A DNA stretch of 56,768 nucleotides from an uncultured Peptococcaceae bacterium (GTDB taxonomy: Bacteria; Bacillota; Peptococcia; Peptococcales; Peptococcaceae): positions 1 through 56,768 of the forward strand of contig CAKQDL010000006.1 of NCBI GenBank assembly GCA_934229395.1. The letters run 5' to 3'. A program made the translations under genes and the position numbers. The first letter of the stretch is position 1. Every line of letters starts with the position of its first letter. This document shows positions 1 to 9,407 of this stretch, in pieces. The notes under the pieces are model-generated. The model was not told where the DNA came from and ran no database searches. It worked only from the letters and a program-made list of their open reading frames with translations.

Positions 1-72
1 TGTATGGTAACTTAATTCTACCAAAAGAGAGCATCATGGGTCACTTTTTATTGTTCAACTTCATTTTACAAT

Positions 73-405
73 CTACCTCTTGGTGACTTTACGTAAACTT
101 GCATTAACGGATTCAATAGCGTTTGTGGTATACATTATTTTTCTTACAGCGCTTCCGTAATTGAAGAGTTGAGCTACATGCGGCCAATTGCGCTCTCAGA
201 TGGCGACTGCTCCTGGATAATGGCTCCACGCTTGTTTGAAGCGTTCAAATTCACTTTCTGCGGCTTTTAAGCTTGCTGCGCCGTAGATTTTCTTTAGTTG
301 TGCTGTGAAGGCTTTGTAGTCTTTGGATGGCACATATTTAAGTGAATTGCGTACGAGATGCACAATGCATCTTTGCACAATAACATACAGGATGGCTGAT
401 TCCAT
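73..405 (-). pseudogene. IS256-family transposase remnant (C-terminal part, nonsense-interrupted)
   Basis: The open part reads VQRCIVHLVRNSLKYV followed by KDYKAF, which is the conserved core of IS256/Mutator-family transposases. The frame then hits a TGA at about 196-198, where the family normally has a Trp (the sequence around it reads AI-stop-ERNW). Reading through that stop in the same frame continues cleanly: NWPHVAQLFNYGSAVRKI, then MYTTNAIESVNASLRKVTKR, to a TAG at 73-75. This is the expected continuation up to the TTNxIES motif, so one TGG to TGA change plus loss of both ends explains the remnant. The N-terminal DDE region and the last ~70 residues are missing. It is very likely inactive. 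Confidence 0.85.
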
Positions 406-457
406 CTTTTTACCGTATTGCCATTTAATATGATCTCGAATTTCAGATTCATTTCAC

Positions 458-1257
458 TTACTGCTGCCTGTTTTTTGTCGTTATTTTTCCCTTTTTATTT
501 TTCTTCTTACCCTTTCCTTTTGCTAATAGCATTTCTGTTGGAACCTTCAGCTGTTGCTCAGTGTCTTTTGGCTGTAGGGCCTTTTCTAGCAACGCCATGC
601 ATTTAGACATTTCTGCTTGCGACAGCTTCATCGTGGTTTGAAGTTTTTTTATGTCCTCAATTTGCTGTAAAAGAGGCATCACACAATTCTTATGGAAGGC
701 CAAGCTGTCACGATAAATCAATTTATACTGCGAAGAAAACTTATCGACCGTCTTGACCAAAACGAGCAAAAGTTCTGCGTCATCCTTCGGATTATATGCT
801 TCATAATGAGCAATATTCATGCCCACGATTTCTGCAGCTAAATACAGTTTGGCCGTAATATCACCGCGTTCAATCGGTATTCTTGCGAGAACGGGTCTCA
901 AGTCGTAGACATCCAACTCTAAATCTGCATGCTTTTTAAAGAAAACCTGCAGACATTCTATGTCATTTTGTCCGAACACGATAAATGAACGATGCAAGGC
1001 TATGAACTTTAAGATTTTTGCCAATTCATTCGCTGAAATTTTTGGATAATCTATTTTTTGTCCTTGCTGGGATGCACCGCACAAAGATAGCTTTAGCAAG
1101 ACATCGCTCCATTTCTTTCAAAGGCAAAGCCCACAGCATAGGGCGTCAATGTTTCATGAGCACGATAAAATTCAAAATCAAGAGCAACAGGCCGTTTTTC
1201 CATCAACGCATGGAGCGCCTCATCATCCTTGATAATCACACTATGAATAATAGCCAT
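458..1257 (-). pseudogene. DnaQ-like (DEDD) 3'-5' exonuclease-type gene, frameshifted
   Basis: Two overlapping frames look like one gene. The first runs from ATG at 1257 to a TAA at 1093-1095 (54 aa) and contains VALDFEFY, a DxE ExoI motif. The second is open from about 1099 to 458 (213 aa) and contains FGQNDIECLQ (ExoII-like, N..D) and YEAYNPKDDAELL (ExoIII-like, a conserved Asp with Tyr/His-type spacing). A -1 shift near 1099 joins them into a protein of about 265 aa with all three motifs in order, ending in a Lys-rich tail. The family assignment is from motifs only; the substrate is unknown. The gene ends about 50 bases from the IS256 remnant. No long homopolymer sits at the shift, so a fixed mutation is more likely than slippage, though a sequencing error cannot be excluded. 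Confidence 0.65.
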
Positions 1258-1382
1258 GGCAACATTCTCTGTTATTGTCTATATTGATTGTTGCTTTTTA
1301 ACTCACAGCATCTACCAGAAATTATACTATAGTCACTGCGCGTTTTGTAGCGCATATCATTATTATGCATCTTTGTTGCATC

Positions 1383-1432
1383 AAAAAACGTTTGCCAAAA
1401 TTGAACGTTAGGTTCTTTTCTGGCAAACGTTT
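1383..1432 (-). terminator. Rho-independent terminator at the end of the 13-gene cluster
   Basis: Inverted repeat AAACGTTTGCCA (1386-1397) and TGGCAAACGTTT (1421-1432). On the minus strand the second arm runs into six T residues. It lies 10 bases past the stop of the SNF transporter and would end the long minus-strand transcript. Confidence 0.85.
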
Positions 1433-1442
1433 ATATTTATAC

Positions 1443-2912
1443 TTATTTTTTTTGTTTATAAAGCGCTGGGAAGAATACAAAGGCGATAAGTGCAATGGCG
1501 AAAGCCATCCAGCCAATTAACATGCCCGTTCCCATTGGTGCGAACTTATCGTAATAGCCTTTTAGATATACCACGATAATGACAAGCGGAAGCGCGTAGG
1601 ACATATAACCTTCAATGCTCTTTGGGAAGCGAACGCCAGACCCACTGTTTACTTCTTCTAAGAAGTTGGCCCAGCCCCAGCCGTTTTTACGTGTGCAGAA
1701 AAGCACAAACGCCAAGCTGCCGAGTGGCAAGAGATTGTTGGATACGATAAAATCTTCCAAATCGAGCACAGTAGAACCTGCACCGAGTGGTTGGAAGCTG
1801 GCCCATTTGTTAAAGCCAAGCACACATGGCATTGAAAGAATAGCAATCAAAATGCTATTAACGACAGCGCTCTTTTTACGTGTCCAACCACTGTTGTCCA
1901 TGGTGAACATGATGATATTTTCAAATACAGCAATAATGGTTGTTAAGGAAGCAAAGCTTAGGAATAAGAAGAACAATGCACCCCAAAATTGACCACCAGC
2001 CATTTGAGAAAATAGGTTTGGAATAGTCACAAAGATAAGACTTGGACCAGCATCTGGTTGAATGCCAAAAGCAAAGCAAGCAGGGATGATGATAAAGCCC
2101 GACATGATGGCCACAAAAGTATCAAGTGCGGTAATGGTTACCGCTTCACCGGCAAGACTACGATCTTTTTCGATATAACTACCAAAGATAAGCATGGCAC
2201 CAATACCAAGGGACAGTGTAAAGAAGGCTTGGCTCATTGCTGCAAAAATAATATTTCCAAAGCCAATTTCGGCCATTTTTTGGAAATCTGGCACAAGATA
2301 GAATTTAATACCAGCGCCTGCACCCTCTAAGGTAACGGAACGAATGGCAAGAATTACAATGAGAATGAGTAGCATCACCATGAGACCCTTACTAACTCGT
2401 TCCACGCCCTTTTGCATCCCCACAAGGCATACACAGAAGCCAATGGCACAAATAAGCAAGGTCCAGAAGGTCATCATTCCTGGATTGGCAAGCATTTCCC
2501 CAAAGGATGCACCAACCATTTCTGGCGTAGCGCCTACAAAATCACCCTTGATGTGCTTGTAACAATAAGCCAGCATCCACCCTGCAACAGAAGTGTAAAA
2601 CATCATAAGCAAGTAGCAGCCCACAAGCGTAATATATTTTAGCTGGTGCCACTGTGTTCCCTTTTTCTCAATCGCTTCAAAGGCACGCGCTGCACTTTTT
2701 TGTGATTTACGGCCAATAGCCAATTCGCAAACAAGTACGGGAATGCCAAGCACGAGCAAGAAAAATAAATAAATCATGATAAAAGATGCGCCACCAAATT
2801 GGCCACACAAATAAGGGAACTTCCATACATTCCCAATACCAATAGCACATCCTGCCGAAACTAAGATAAACCCTAGTCTCGAACTAAATCTCTCCCTTTG
2901 TTTTTCAGACAT
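1443..2912 (-). CDS. Neurotransmitter:sodium symporter (SNF/NSS) family transporter
   Basis: 489 aa membrane protein, the usual length for bacterial NSS transporters of the LeuT/Tyt1/MhsT type, which import amino acids or similar solutes with Na+. The TM1 signature is clear: SRLGFILVSAGCAIGIGN followed by VWKFPYL, where the unwound GNVWKFP segment contributes to Na+ and substrate binding. About eleven to twelve hydrophobic segments follow. The substrate cannot be told from the sequence. The start at 2912 is set by AAGGAGG seven bases upstream. It is the last gene of the long minus-strand cluster, 38 nt after DUF2905, and is followed by a strong terminator. Confidence 0.93.
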   Translation of the reverse strand: MSEKQRERFSSRLGFILVSAGCAIGIGNVWKFPYLCGQFGGASFIMIYLFFLLVLGIPVLVCELAIGRKSQKSAARAFEAIEKKGTQWHQLKYITLVGCYLLMMFYTSVAGWMLAYCYKHIKGDFVGATPEMVGASFGEMLANPGMMTFWTLLICAIGFCVCLVGMQKGVERVSKGLMVMLLILIVILAIRSVTLEGAGAGIKFYLVPDFQKMAEIGFGNIIFAAMSQAFFTLSLGIGAMLIFGSYIEKDRSLAGEAVTITALDTFVAIMSGFIIIPACFAFGIQPDAGPSLIFVTIPNLFSQMAGGQFWGALFFLFLSFASLTTIIAVFENIIMFTMDNSGWTRKKSAVVNSILIAILSMPCVLGFNKWASFQPLGAGSTVLDLEDFIVSNNLLPLGSLAFVLFCTRKNGWGWANFLEEVNSGSGVRFPKSIEGYMSYALPLVIIVVYLKGYYDKFAPMGTGMLIGWMAFAIALIAFVFFPALYKQKK

Positions 2913-2950
2913 AAAAGACCTCCTTATTTTTAGCCACTATGCGGCCATTA

Positions 2951-3166
2951 TTAACGAAACAGATTCATAATAAAGCTTAGCACAATGCTCACGAGAATAC
3001 AGCTTACCACTGGAAAATAGAAACTTCCATGTTCACCCTTGATAAAAACATCTCCTGGCAGGCTCCCTAGCGGAGCAAACTTTCCCAAAACCAGCACAAT
3101 GCCACCTAATACAACAAGCATCAAACCGAGAGCAATAAGCAGCTTTCCTAATCCTGCGCCGTTCAT
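2951..3166 (-). CDS. DUF2905 family small membrane protein
   Basis: 71 aa with two hydrophobic segments (about residues 6-27 and 47-68) separated by the short loop GSLPGDVFI, typical of DUF2905 (two TMs and an LPGD loop). Function is unknown for the family. The ATG at 3166 is preferred over an in-frame TTG at 3178 because the TTG lies inside the stop region of the preceding gene, while GAGG sits just upstream of the ATG. Its neighbours are a tRNA-modification gene and the SNF transporter, which do not suggest a role. Confidence 0.85.
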   Translation of the reverse strand: MNGAGLGKLLIALGLMLVVLGGIVLVLGKFAPLGSLPGDVFIKGEHGSFYFPVVSCILVSIVLSFIMNLFR

Positions 3167-3174
3167 AGTGTACC

Positions 3175-4404
3175 TCAATCCAAGCGTTTGCGAATCAAGT
3201 CCATTGGCTCAACTTCAAATGGAACCTTGAGCTTGATGATTTGTTGCGCGTGTGGCGCTGAATCAATAGCTAGCATATCTTCATCATACATTTCTTCGAT
3301 TTTGTAGTCGTATTCTTTGAAGTTACAGCCAAAAAATTGAATGGTTTCGCCAACAGACATTTTATTGCGCTGTTCGATGGTTGCAATGCCACTTTCCTTG
3401 TCGTAGCTTTGAACCACACCCACAAAATCGTATGGCTTAATATACGCCGTTGACGTATTGTTAACGGCATTATCTTCTGGGCGTCCAAAAAGAAAGCCTG
3501 TGGTATACGGACGATGGCTGACCTTTTCTAAATCATCGAGCCAGTAACGCATTTCTTCTGCATCTACCTCACCATGCTGCAAATAGTAATCAATAACATG
3601 GCGATAGCAACGAATGATGGTAGATACATAGTACAGACTCTTCATACGCCCTTCAATTTTAAGACTATGTACCAAGTCTTTTTCAAGAATTTCTGGCATA
3701 CGTTCCAAGGTGCATAAATCATAGGAGTTAAACACATAAGAACCGTTTTGATCCTGTTCAATCGGATAATATACGCCAGGACGTTTTTCTTCTACAATGG
3801 CGTAGTTCCAACGACAAGGCTGTGCACATTCACCCTGATTGGCATCGCGCCCTGTCATATAATTGCTCAAAAGGCAACGACCGGAATAGGACATACACAT
3901 TGCACCGTGAACAAAAATTTCTAGCTCCGTTTCCGTTTTTTGAGAAATGGTCTCAATTTCATCCAAGGACAATTCTCTCGCCAACACGACGCGCTCAATA
4001 CCATTTTGTTCCTGCCAGAATTTCACGCCGGCCCAGTTCACAATAGTGGCCTGGGTGCTGATATGAATTGGCACGGTAAAATCCATGGCTTGAGTAAAGC
4101 TGTACACACCAGGATCAGCAACAAGAATGGCATCGGGCTGAATACGGTTCAAAAATGCAAGGTATTCTTCTAGACCTTCCAATTGCTCATTATGTGGATA
4201 CATATTTAAGGTTACATAAATCTTTTTCCCGCGGGCATGGGTATAGTTTACAGCCTCTTCCAATTCTTCGTCGGAAAAATTACCAGCAAAGGCACGCAAA
4301 CCGAAGCTTTTTCCGGCACAATATACAGCATCTGCACCATAATGCAGAGCAAAACGCAGTTTTTCAAAATTGCCAGCTGGTGCTAATAGTTCAATGTTTT
4401 TCAT
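3175..4404 (-). CDS. trhP: U32 family protein, TrhP-like tRNA uridine hydroxylation enzyme
   Basis: 409 aa. It starts IELLAPAGNFEKLRFAL and carries the U32 signature (EIFVHGAMCMSYSGRC) followed by GECAQPCRW, the four-Cys cluster of this family. The short U32 proteins YegQ/TrhP of E. coli and YrrN/YrrO of Bacillus are required for 5-hydroxyuridine at the tRNA wobble position. The length fits that branch rather than the rRNA-acting RlhA branch. The gene immediately upstream, 16 nt away, is a YrrM/TrmR-type methyltransferase. TrmR methylates 5-hydroxyuridine to 5-methoxyuridine, so hydroxylation and methylation genes are paired as in Bacillus. The old label, peptidase, is probably misleading. 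Confidence 0.85.
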   Translation of the reverse strand: MKNIELLAPAGNFEKLRFALHYGADAVYCAGKSFGLRAFAGNFSDEELEEAVNYTHARGKKIYVTLNMYPHNEQLEGLEEYLAFLNRIQPDAILVADPGVYSFTQAMDFTVPIHISTQATIVNWAGVKFWQEQNGIERVVLARELSLDEIETISQKTETELEIFVHGAMCMSYSGRCLLSNYMTGRDANQGECAQPCRWNYAIVEEKRPGVYYPIEQDQNGSYVFNSYDLCTLERMPEILEKDLVHSLKIEGRMKSLYYVSTIIRCYRHVIDYYLQHGEVDAEEMRYWLDDLEKVSHRPYTTGFLFGRPEDNAVNNTSTAYIKPYDFVGVVQSYDKESGIATIEQRNKMSVGETIQFFGCNFKEYDYKIEEMYDEDMLAIDSAPHAQQIIKLKVPFEVEPMDLIRKRLD

Positions 4405-4420
4405 TAAGATATAACACCCC

Positions 4421-5104
4421 TTATTTCTTTACAAGTATAAGCATACCATCGTCAAAAGGAAGGAGGGTATGCGTAAAGCGTTCATCATATTTTACATCAT
4501 CTAGGAATTTTTTCATACGAACGAAGGCTGTTTTTTGACGGTGGTTTGGATATTCATCACGAATGAGCCAACCGTTTAAAAACACATTATCAAAAACAAC
4601 CACGCCATTCTTATTTAAAAGAGAGAGGATAACTTCTAGCAGATGTGCATATTGGCCTTTTGCTGCATCAATAAACACAAAGTCAAAAGCCCCGTGTTCG
4701 TCATGTAAACTTTGGAAGAGCGCATCATCTCGAAAATCTCCGCAGATAAAAGTGATATCCTCTTCTCCATAGCCCTCTTCCTTCAAAAAAGCCTTGGCCG
4801 TTTCTTGTCTTTCGCTCACCAATTCTAGCGTAATCAGTTTACCGTCTTTGGGTTGCGCTTTTTTCATATGGTAGGTCGACACCCCAAAGGCCGTACCAAG
4901 TTCCAAAATAAGCTTCGGCTTGTGCATACTTACCAAAGCGCGAAGCATCGACGCCCCATTGGGTGCCACTACAGATACGTGCTCCGCCTCTGCCCTTTGT
5001 CTAAGCGCTTCGAGCGGAGCATCTGTTTCGTCGGTATGAAAAGAGTTAGTGTAATCGTTGATTTTCCCAAAGGGCAACTGTTCAAAAAGCTCTGTATCGT
5101 GCAT
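4421..5104 (-). CDS. trmR: SAM-dependent O-methyltransferase, TrmR (YrrM)-like tRNA 5-hydroxyuridine methyltransferase
   Basis: 227 aa class I methyltransferase of the catechol-O-methyltransferase-like family. SAM motif I is LILELGTAFGVST (about residues 65-77). FDFVFIDAAKGQY supplies the metal-binding Asp, and VVFDNVFLNG the following motif. TrmR makes 5-methoxyuridine from 5-hydroxyuridine at tRNA position 34. The assignment rests on family resemblance and on its place directly before a TrhP-type U32 gene. A small-molecule O-methyltransferase is the alternative, but the gene pair argues against it. It is 9 nt downstream of pgsA within the cluster. Confidence 0.82.
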   Translation of the reverse strand: MHDTELFEQLPFGKINDYTNSFHTDETDAPLEALRQRAEAEHVSVVAPNGASMLRALVSMHKPKLILELGTAFGVSTYHMKKAQPKDGKLITLELVSERQETAKAFLKEEGYGEEDITFICGDFRDDALFQSLHDEHGAFDFVFIDAAKGQYAHLLEVILSLLNKNGVVVFDNVFLNGWLIRDEYPNHRQKTAFVRMKKFLDDVKYDERFTHTLLPFDDGMLILVKK

Positions 5105-5113
5105 AGAATCCTC

Positions 5114-5632
5114 TTAATTAAAATCGAGACTTTTGCTTAGCTGCATTACATAGTCCACCAAAGAAATAATGGTGAGTGCAACTGCAATATAGAGAAGAAT
5201 CATGCCAATAAAATGGATTCCTAAAATGAGCAAGATAATTGAAACCATCTGTGTGGCTGTTTTATATTTGCCAAGGTTTCTAGCTGCAACGATAATGCCA
5301 TGCTCACCAGCTAAGGCGCGCAAGCTTGTTACCAAAAGGTCTCGACCGATGATAACAACAACAATCCAGCCAGGAATGGTGCCCTCAATGGCTAAATAAA
5401 TGAGCGCCGTTAGGACAAGAAGCTTATCCGCAAAAGGGTCCATAATCTTGCCAAAATTACTCACAAGATTCCATTTTCTAGCAAGATAGCCATCTAAGAA
5501 GTCTGTTAGAGAGGCTACTACGAAAATAACCATTGCAACCACGTGCCCATAGGCCAAATCCGAGCAGAAGAAAAAGATAAAAACAGGAATAAGCAACACA
5601 CGCAAGGTGGTTAATATATTAGGAATATTCAT
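5114..5632 (-). CDS. pgsA: CDP-diacylglycerol--glycerol-3-phosphate 3-phosphatidyltransferase
   Basis: 172 aa integral membrane enzyme that makes phosphatidylglycerophosphate, the first committed step to phosphatidylglycerol. The CDP-alcohol phosphotransferase signature D-G-x2-A-R-x8-G-x3-D-x3-D is intact (DGYLARKWNLVSNFG, then KIMDPFADK, about residues 48-70). Several hydrophobic segments follow. The ATG shares one base with the rimO stop (TAATG at 5634-5630), showing translational coupling. rimO-pgsA adjacency is common in Bacillota. Confidence 0.95.
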   Translation of the reverse strand: MNIPNILTTLRVLLIPVFIFFFCSDLAYGHVVAMVIFVVASLTDFLDGYLARKWNLVSNFGKIMDPFADKLLVLTALIYLAIEGTIPGWIVVVIIGRDLLVTSLRALAGEHGIIVAARNLGKYKTATQMVSIILLILGIHFIGMILLYIAVALTIISLVDYVMQLSKSLDFN

Positions 5633-6972
5633 TATACAAGACTCCCTATTAAATCATATTCATGTAAATCAGTAATTTCGATATCGAGCTCTTGGCCAAT
5701 AGTGTAGCTCTCATCTGTGAGCACTGGCACAATGATAAACGGATCAATATCCGGAGATTCAGAGAAGCTTCTACAAAGGAGCATATTATTTTCAATATCA
5801 TCCACAACAACATGACGCTTTTCGCCAATCATGCCTTGGTGACGCTCAAACATGATTTCAAATTGCAAATCCATAAGATTTTGCGCACGCTCTTCCTTGA
5901 TGTCTTCGTCAATCTGATTAGGCATTCTTCCGGCAGCTGTGTTTTCCTCTTGAGAATAAGGGAACACACCAACACGGTCAAGCTTTACATCATCGAGGAA
6001 GTCGAGGAGATTTTGATAATTTTCTTCCGTTTCTCCAGGGAAACCTACAATAAAAGTAGAGCGGATGGTCATATGTGGAATGCGTTCACGCATTTTTGAT
6101 ACAAGCGCACGGATATCCGCTTGTGTAATCTTGCGATTCATTGCGCGCAAGATGTCATCATCGGCATGTTGCAATGGAATATCAATATACTTGCAGATTT
6201 TTTCTTCTGCAGCAATGGTATCGATGAGCTCATCTGTAAAGTTATTTGGATACGCATAAAGCAATCGCACCCACATAAGGCCATCAATGGCGCACAGCTT
6301 GTGTAAAAGCTCAGGGAGCATCAACTTTCCATAAATATCCATACCATAGTTGGTAATATCTTGTGCAATAACAATGATTTCCTTTACACCACGGTTTACG
6401 AGCATTTCTGCTTCAGCTAAAACATCCTCCATTTTGCGGCTGCGATACGGACCTTGCATTTCCGGAATAGCGCAGAAGGTGCAGTAGTTGTTGCACCCCT
6501 CTGCAATGGTGAGGTAAGCATAATAGTCTGGTGTGCTCAAAATACGTTGCTCGCGCTCTTCATCACTAGGCAATTGCCAATTTTCGTCGACACACGCCTT
6601 CGCAGCAGTATCTTGGTACAAGCCATCCACCTGCGCAACAATATCCTCATAGGAGGTGCTCCCCAAGAGCAAATCGAGTTCTGGCAAGGCTTCTTGCATT
6701 TCAGCAGCATATTTTTGAACCATGCATCCAATGGCAACGAGCTTTTCGCACTTGCCATCTTCCTTGAGTTCATTCAATGCCAAAATTGTATTGATGGTTT
6801 CTTCCTTTGCTGCGGTAATAAAACCACAGGTGTTCACAACAATCACATTGGCATCTTCCGGATTTTCCACCAAGGTATATGGGCTCTGTTCAATCAAGCC
6901 CATCATATATTCGGAGTAAACTGTATTTTTTGCGCAACCAAGGGTTACAAAGCAAATTGTTTTTGTGTTCAT
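5632..6972 (-). CDS. rimO: Ribosomal protein uS12 methylthiotransferase RimO
   Basis: 446 aa radical-SAM methylthiotransferase that adds a methylthio group to a conserved Asp of ribosomal protein S12. The N-terminal cluster uses Cys13, Cys49 and Cys83. The radical-SAM cluster is GCNNYCTFC (Cys160, Cys164, Cys167). A C-terminal TRAM domain is present in the last ~65 residues. The RimO branch rather than MiaB is supported by length, the EMQGPYRSR segment and the neighbouring pgsA. The start overlaps ftsK by 4 nt (ATGA), and the stop overlaps pgsA. Confidence 0.94.
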   Translation of the reverse strand: MNTKTICFVTLGCAKNTVYSEYMMGLIEQSPYTLVENPEDANVIVVNTCGFITAAKEETINTILALNELKEDGKCEKLVAIGCMVQKYAAEMQEALPELDLLLGSTSYEDIVAQVDGLYQDTAAKACVDENWQLPSDEEREQRILSTPDYYAYLTIAEGCNNYCTFCAIPEMQGPYRSRKMEDVLAEAEMLVNRGVKEIIVIAQDITNYGMDIYGKLMLPELLHKLCAIDGLMWVRLLYAYPNNFTDELIDTIAAEEKICKYIDIPLQHADDDILRAMNRKITQADIRALVSKMRERIPHMTIRSTFIVGFPGETEENYQNLLDFLDDVKLDRVGVFPYSQEENTAAGRMPNQIDEDIKEERAQNLMDLQFEIMFERHQGMIGEKRHVVVDDIENNMLLCRSFSESPDIDPFIIVPVLTDESYTIGQELDIEITDLHEYDLIGSLV

Positions 6973-9389
6973 TCTTCTCTCCCATAGCCTCCAAAATAGT
7001 CTTCACATTCTGAAAGACTGATGTTAATTTTTCTTGCTTTGCTGCCTTCATATGGGCCAACAAAGCCTAGGCTTTCTAATTCGTCGATAATGCGTGCAGC
7101 ACGCGTGTAGCCAATTCTAAAATGACGTTGGAGCATAGAAATGCTTGCATTGCCATTTTCAATAAAGAAACGACATGCGTCACCCAAAAGCTTATCCTGC
7201 TCTGGCACCTCATTATCGAGGTCCATGAAAATATCGCCCATCATCATTGTATCAACTTCCTGTGTGATGGAGCCATCAAAAACCGGAGCTGCTTGACGTT
7301 TAACATAAGAAATGATACGCTCGATTTCATCGTCAGTCACATAAACCCCTTGAATACGCACAGGCTTTGCATTGCCTCTCGGGAAGTAAAGCATATCGCC
7401 ATTACCCAAGAGTTTTTCTGCACCACCCATATCCAAGATGGTTCTCGAGTCAGTTTGAGAGGCCACTGCAAAAGCAATACGCGAAGGAATATTTGCCTTA
7501 ATAAGACCTGTGATGATGTCCACAGACGGACGCTGTGTGGCAATAACGAGGTGAATGCCCGCTGCACGCGCCAGCTGTGCCAAACGACACACCGAGTCTT
7601 CTACATCTGCTGGAGCAACCATCATAAGATCGGCCAATTCATCGATAATAACAACGATTTGTGGCATAAATTCTAACGGATGGTCTTCTTCTCCAGTAGC
7701 CTCAGCCTTGATGTATTTTGCATTATAGGTTGTTAAATCTCTTGAGCCAGTTTCTGCAAAAACGTCATAGCGACGTTCCATTTCCTTGACCACCCATTTT
7801 AAGGTTGCAGCTGCCTTTTTCGGCTCAGTCACAACAGGCGCCAAGAGGTGTGGCAAATTGCTATAGTGTGATAGCTCTACCTTCTTTGGGTCAACCATGA
7901 TAAATTTGACCTCGTTTGGCTTTGCCTTAAAAAGGATACTTGTAATAAGCGCATTTAAGCACACGCTCTTCCCTGCGCCCGTTGCCCCAGCAATCAGTAA
8001 GTGCGGCATTTTTGCCAAATCGCCAACCATAGGATAACCACTGATGTCTTTACCCAAAGCAAAGGTCAGCTTAGATGGTGCATCCTTAAAGATATCACTA
8101 TCAATGACTTCTCTGAATTTGACTGTACGCGGTTTCGCATTAGGCACCTCAATACCCACGGCACTTTTATTTGGAATTGGCGCTTCAATACGGATATCAC
8201 TTGCCGCCAAGCTAAGGGCCAAATCATCTGCAAGATTAACAATTTTTGTAACACGTACACCTGCAGCTGGCTTAAATTCATATTGGGTAATGGTTGGTCC
8301 TACATTAACATTGTTGATTTCGCCCTTCACGCCAAAATCTTCAAGGGTTTCTTTAAGGAGCGCTGCGTTATCCTCAATTTCTCTCATATCTGTTTGAACC
8401 TTTTTGTCTGCTTGATCTAAGAGCTCGGCTTCTGGCAGCACATAATTTTCACGTTTGAGCGCAATGGATTTATCGGCACGTTGCGCTTCACCAGAGGACA
8501 TATAACTTTCAACCTTATTAATTTCATCGTCTACAATGATTTCCTCATGAATGACTTTTACGTTTTCAATAAACGAGTCTTCTTCCATTTTATTCGGTTT
8601 CAAGCTTTCTTCGTTATGAACACTCAACGCTTTTTCTGGTTTTGACGCTTTCTTTGCTTCTAATTTCTTTTTTGAACTTCTTTGGTTGACGGCTGTATCG
8701 TCGTGCACTTTAAGAGCTGCTCTAGCTTTGTTCTCTTCTTTCTTTTGCTTCACTACTGCTACAGAATCCCTGACAGATTCTTTCATCCCATCTTTTACAG
8801 ATACTGCAGCTGGTTGTAGGCTTGCAAAAAGACTTTGCAGCAGGAGCATGACTCGGCCATTACTTCCTATGTATATTGAAATAATCATAATAGCGCTCAA
8901 GGTGATGATGGCGCCAATTTTAGAAATTGAGCGAACGAGTATAAAAGAAATGGCTGCGCCTATAATCCCGCCACCAATACCTTCCATCCCTTTACTAATA
9001 GCAATGGAGGGCTCAATACTCACATGACGGAAAGCAAGCAAACACATCACAATAACTACAGCGGCTAGTAGGATACGGTTGTTTAAATTGAGTTTTGGCA
9101 CGCAATATTTGCATCCAACCAAAGCCAAGAGCGCAGGTGCAAAATATTCACACTGGCCGAAAAGTATGCGAATGCCCTTATAAATATAGGCACCAACAAT
9201 ACCAAGCTCCGTTGATATTTGCGAGGAATGAATATTGGTTCCCTTAGAAATCAAAAATACCATATATAAGGCTATCGCAATACAGGCTACACCAATACTT
9301 AAATTGATATAGGTTTCATTGTAGCTTCTGCTCACCGCCTTTTTTGATGTCGTTTTTTTTCTTGAGGTTTGTTTCTGTTTCGCTGCCAT
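6969..9389 (-). CDS. ftsK: DNA translocase FtsK/SpoIIIE
   Basis: 806 aa. The N-terminus has several TM segments (about residues 28-48, 82-95, 105-122, 140-175) that anchor it at the septum. A charged Lys/Glu-rich linker follows (about 200-330). The RecA-like motor has Walker A GATGAGKS (468-475) and Walker B VVIIDELADLMM. The C-terminal winged-helix gamma domain (ISMLQRHFRIGYTRAARIID) would read polar KOPS/SRS-type sequences. It pumps chromosomal DNA across the division septum. The name spoIIIE would apply if the host sporulates, which the window does not show. Confidence 0.95.
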   Translation of the reverse strand: MAAKQKQTSRKKTTSKKAVSRSYNETYINLSIGVACIAIALYMVFLISKGTNIHSSQISTELGIVGAYIYKGIRILFGQCEYFAPALLALVGCKYCVPKLNLNNRILLAAVVIVMCLLAFRHVSIEPSIAISKGMEGIGGGIIGAAISFILVRSISKIGAIITLSAIMIISIYIGSNGRVMLLLQSLFASLQPAAVSVKDGMKESVRDSVAVVKQKKEENKARAALKVHDDTAVNQRSSKKKLEAKKASKPEKALSVHNEESLKPNKMEEDSFIENVKVIHEEIIVDDEINKVESYMSSGEAQRADKSIALKRENYVLPEAELLDQADKKVQTDMREIEDNAALLKETLEDFGVKGEINNVNVGPTITQYEFKPAAGVRVTKIVNLADDLALSLAASDIRIEAPIPNKSAVGIEVPNAKPRTVKFREVIDSDIFKDAPSKLTFALGKDISGYPMVGDLAKMPHLLIAGATGAGKSVCLNALITSILFKAKPNEVKFIMVDPKKVELSHYSNLPHLLAPVVTEPKKAAATLKWVVKEMERRYDVFAETGSRDLTTYNAKYIKAEATGEEDHPLEFMPQIVVIIDELADLMMVAPADVEDSVCRLAQLARAAGIHLVIATQRPSVDIITGLIKANIPSRIAFAVASQTDSRTILDMGGAEKLLGNGDMLYFPRGNAKPVRIQGVYVTDDEIERIISYVKRQAAPVFDGSITQEVDTMMMGDIFMDLDNEVPEQDKLLGDACRFFIENGNASISMLQRHFRIGYTRAARIIDELESLGFVGPYEGSKARKINISLSECEDYFGGYGREE

Positions 9390-9407
9390 ATTCAGCTTTC
9401 CCCCTCT

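Noticed and set aside
8001..8420. Plus-strand open frame of 139 codons in ftsK
   Set aside because: It lies opposite a conserved ATPase coding region, with no ribosome binding site or family match.
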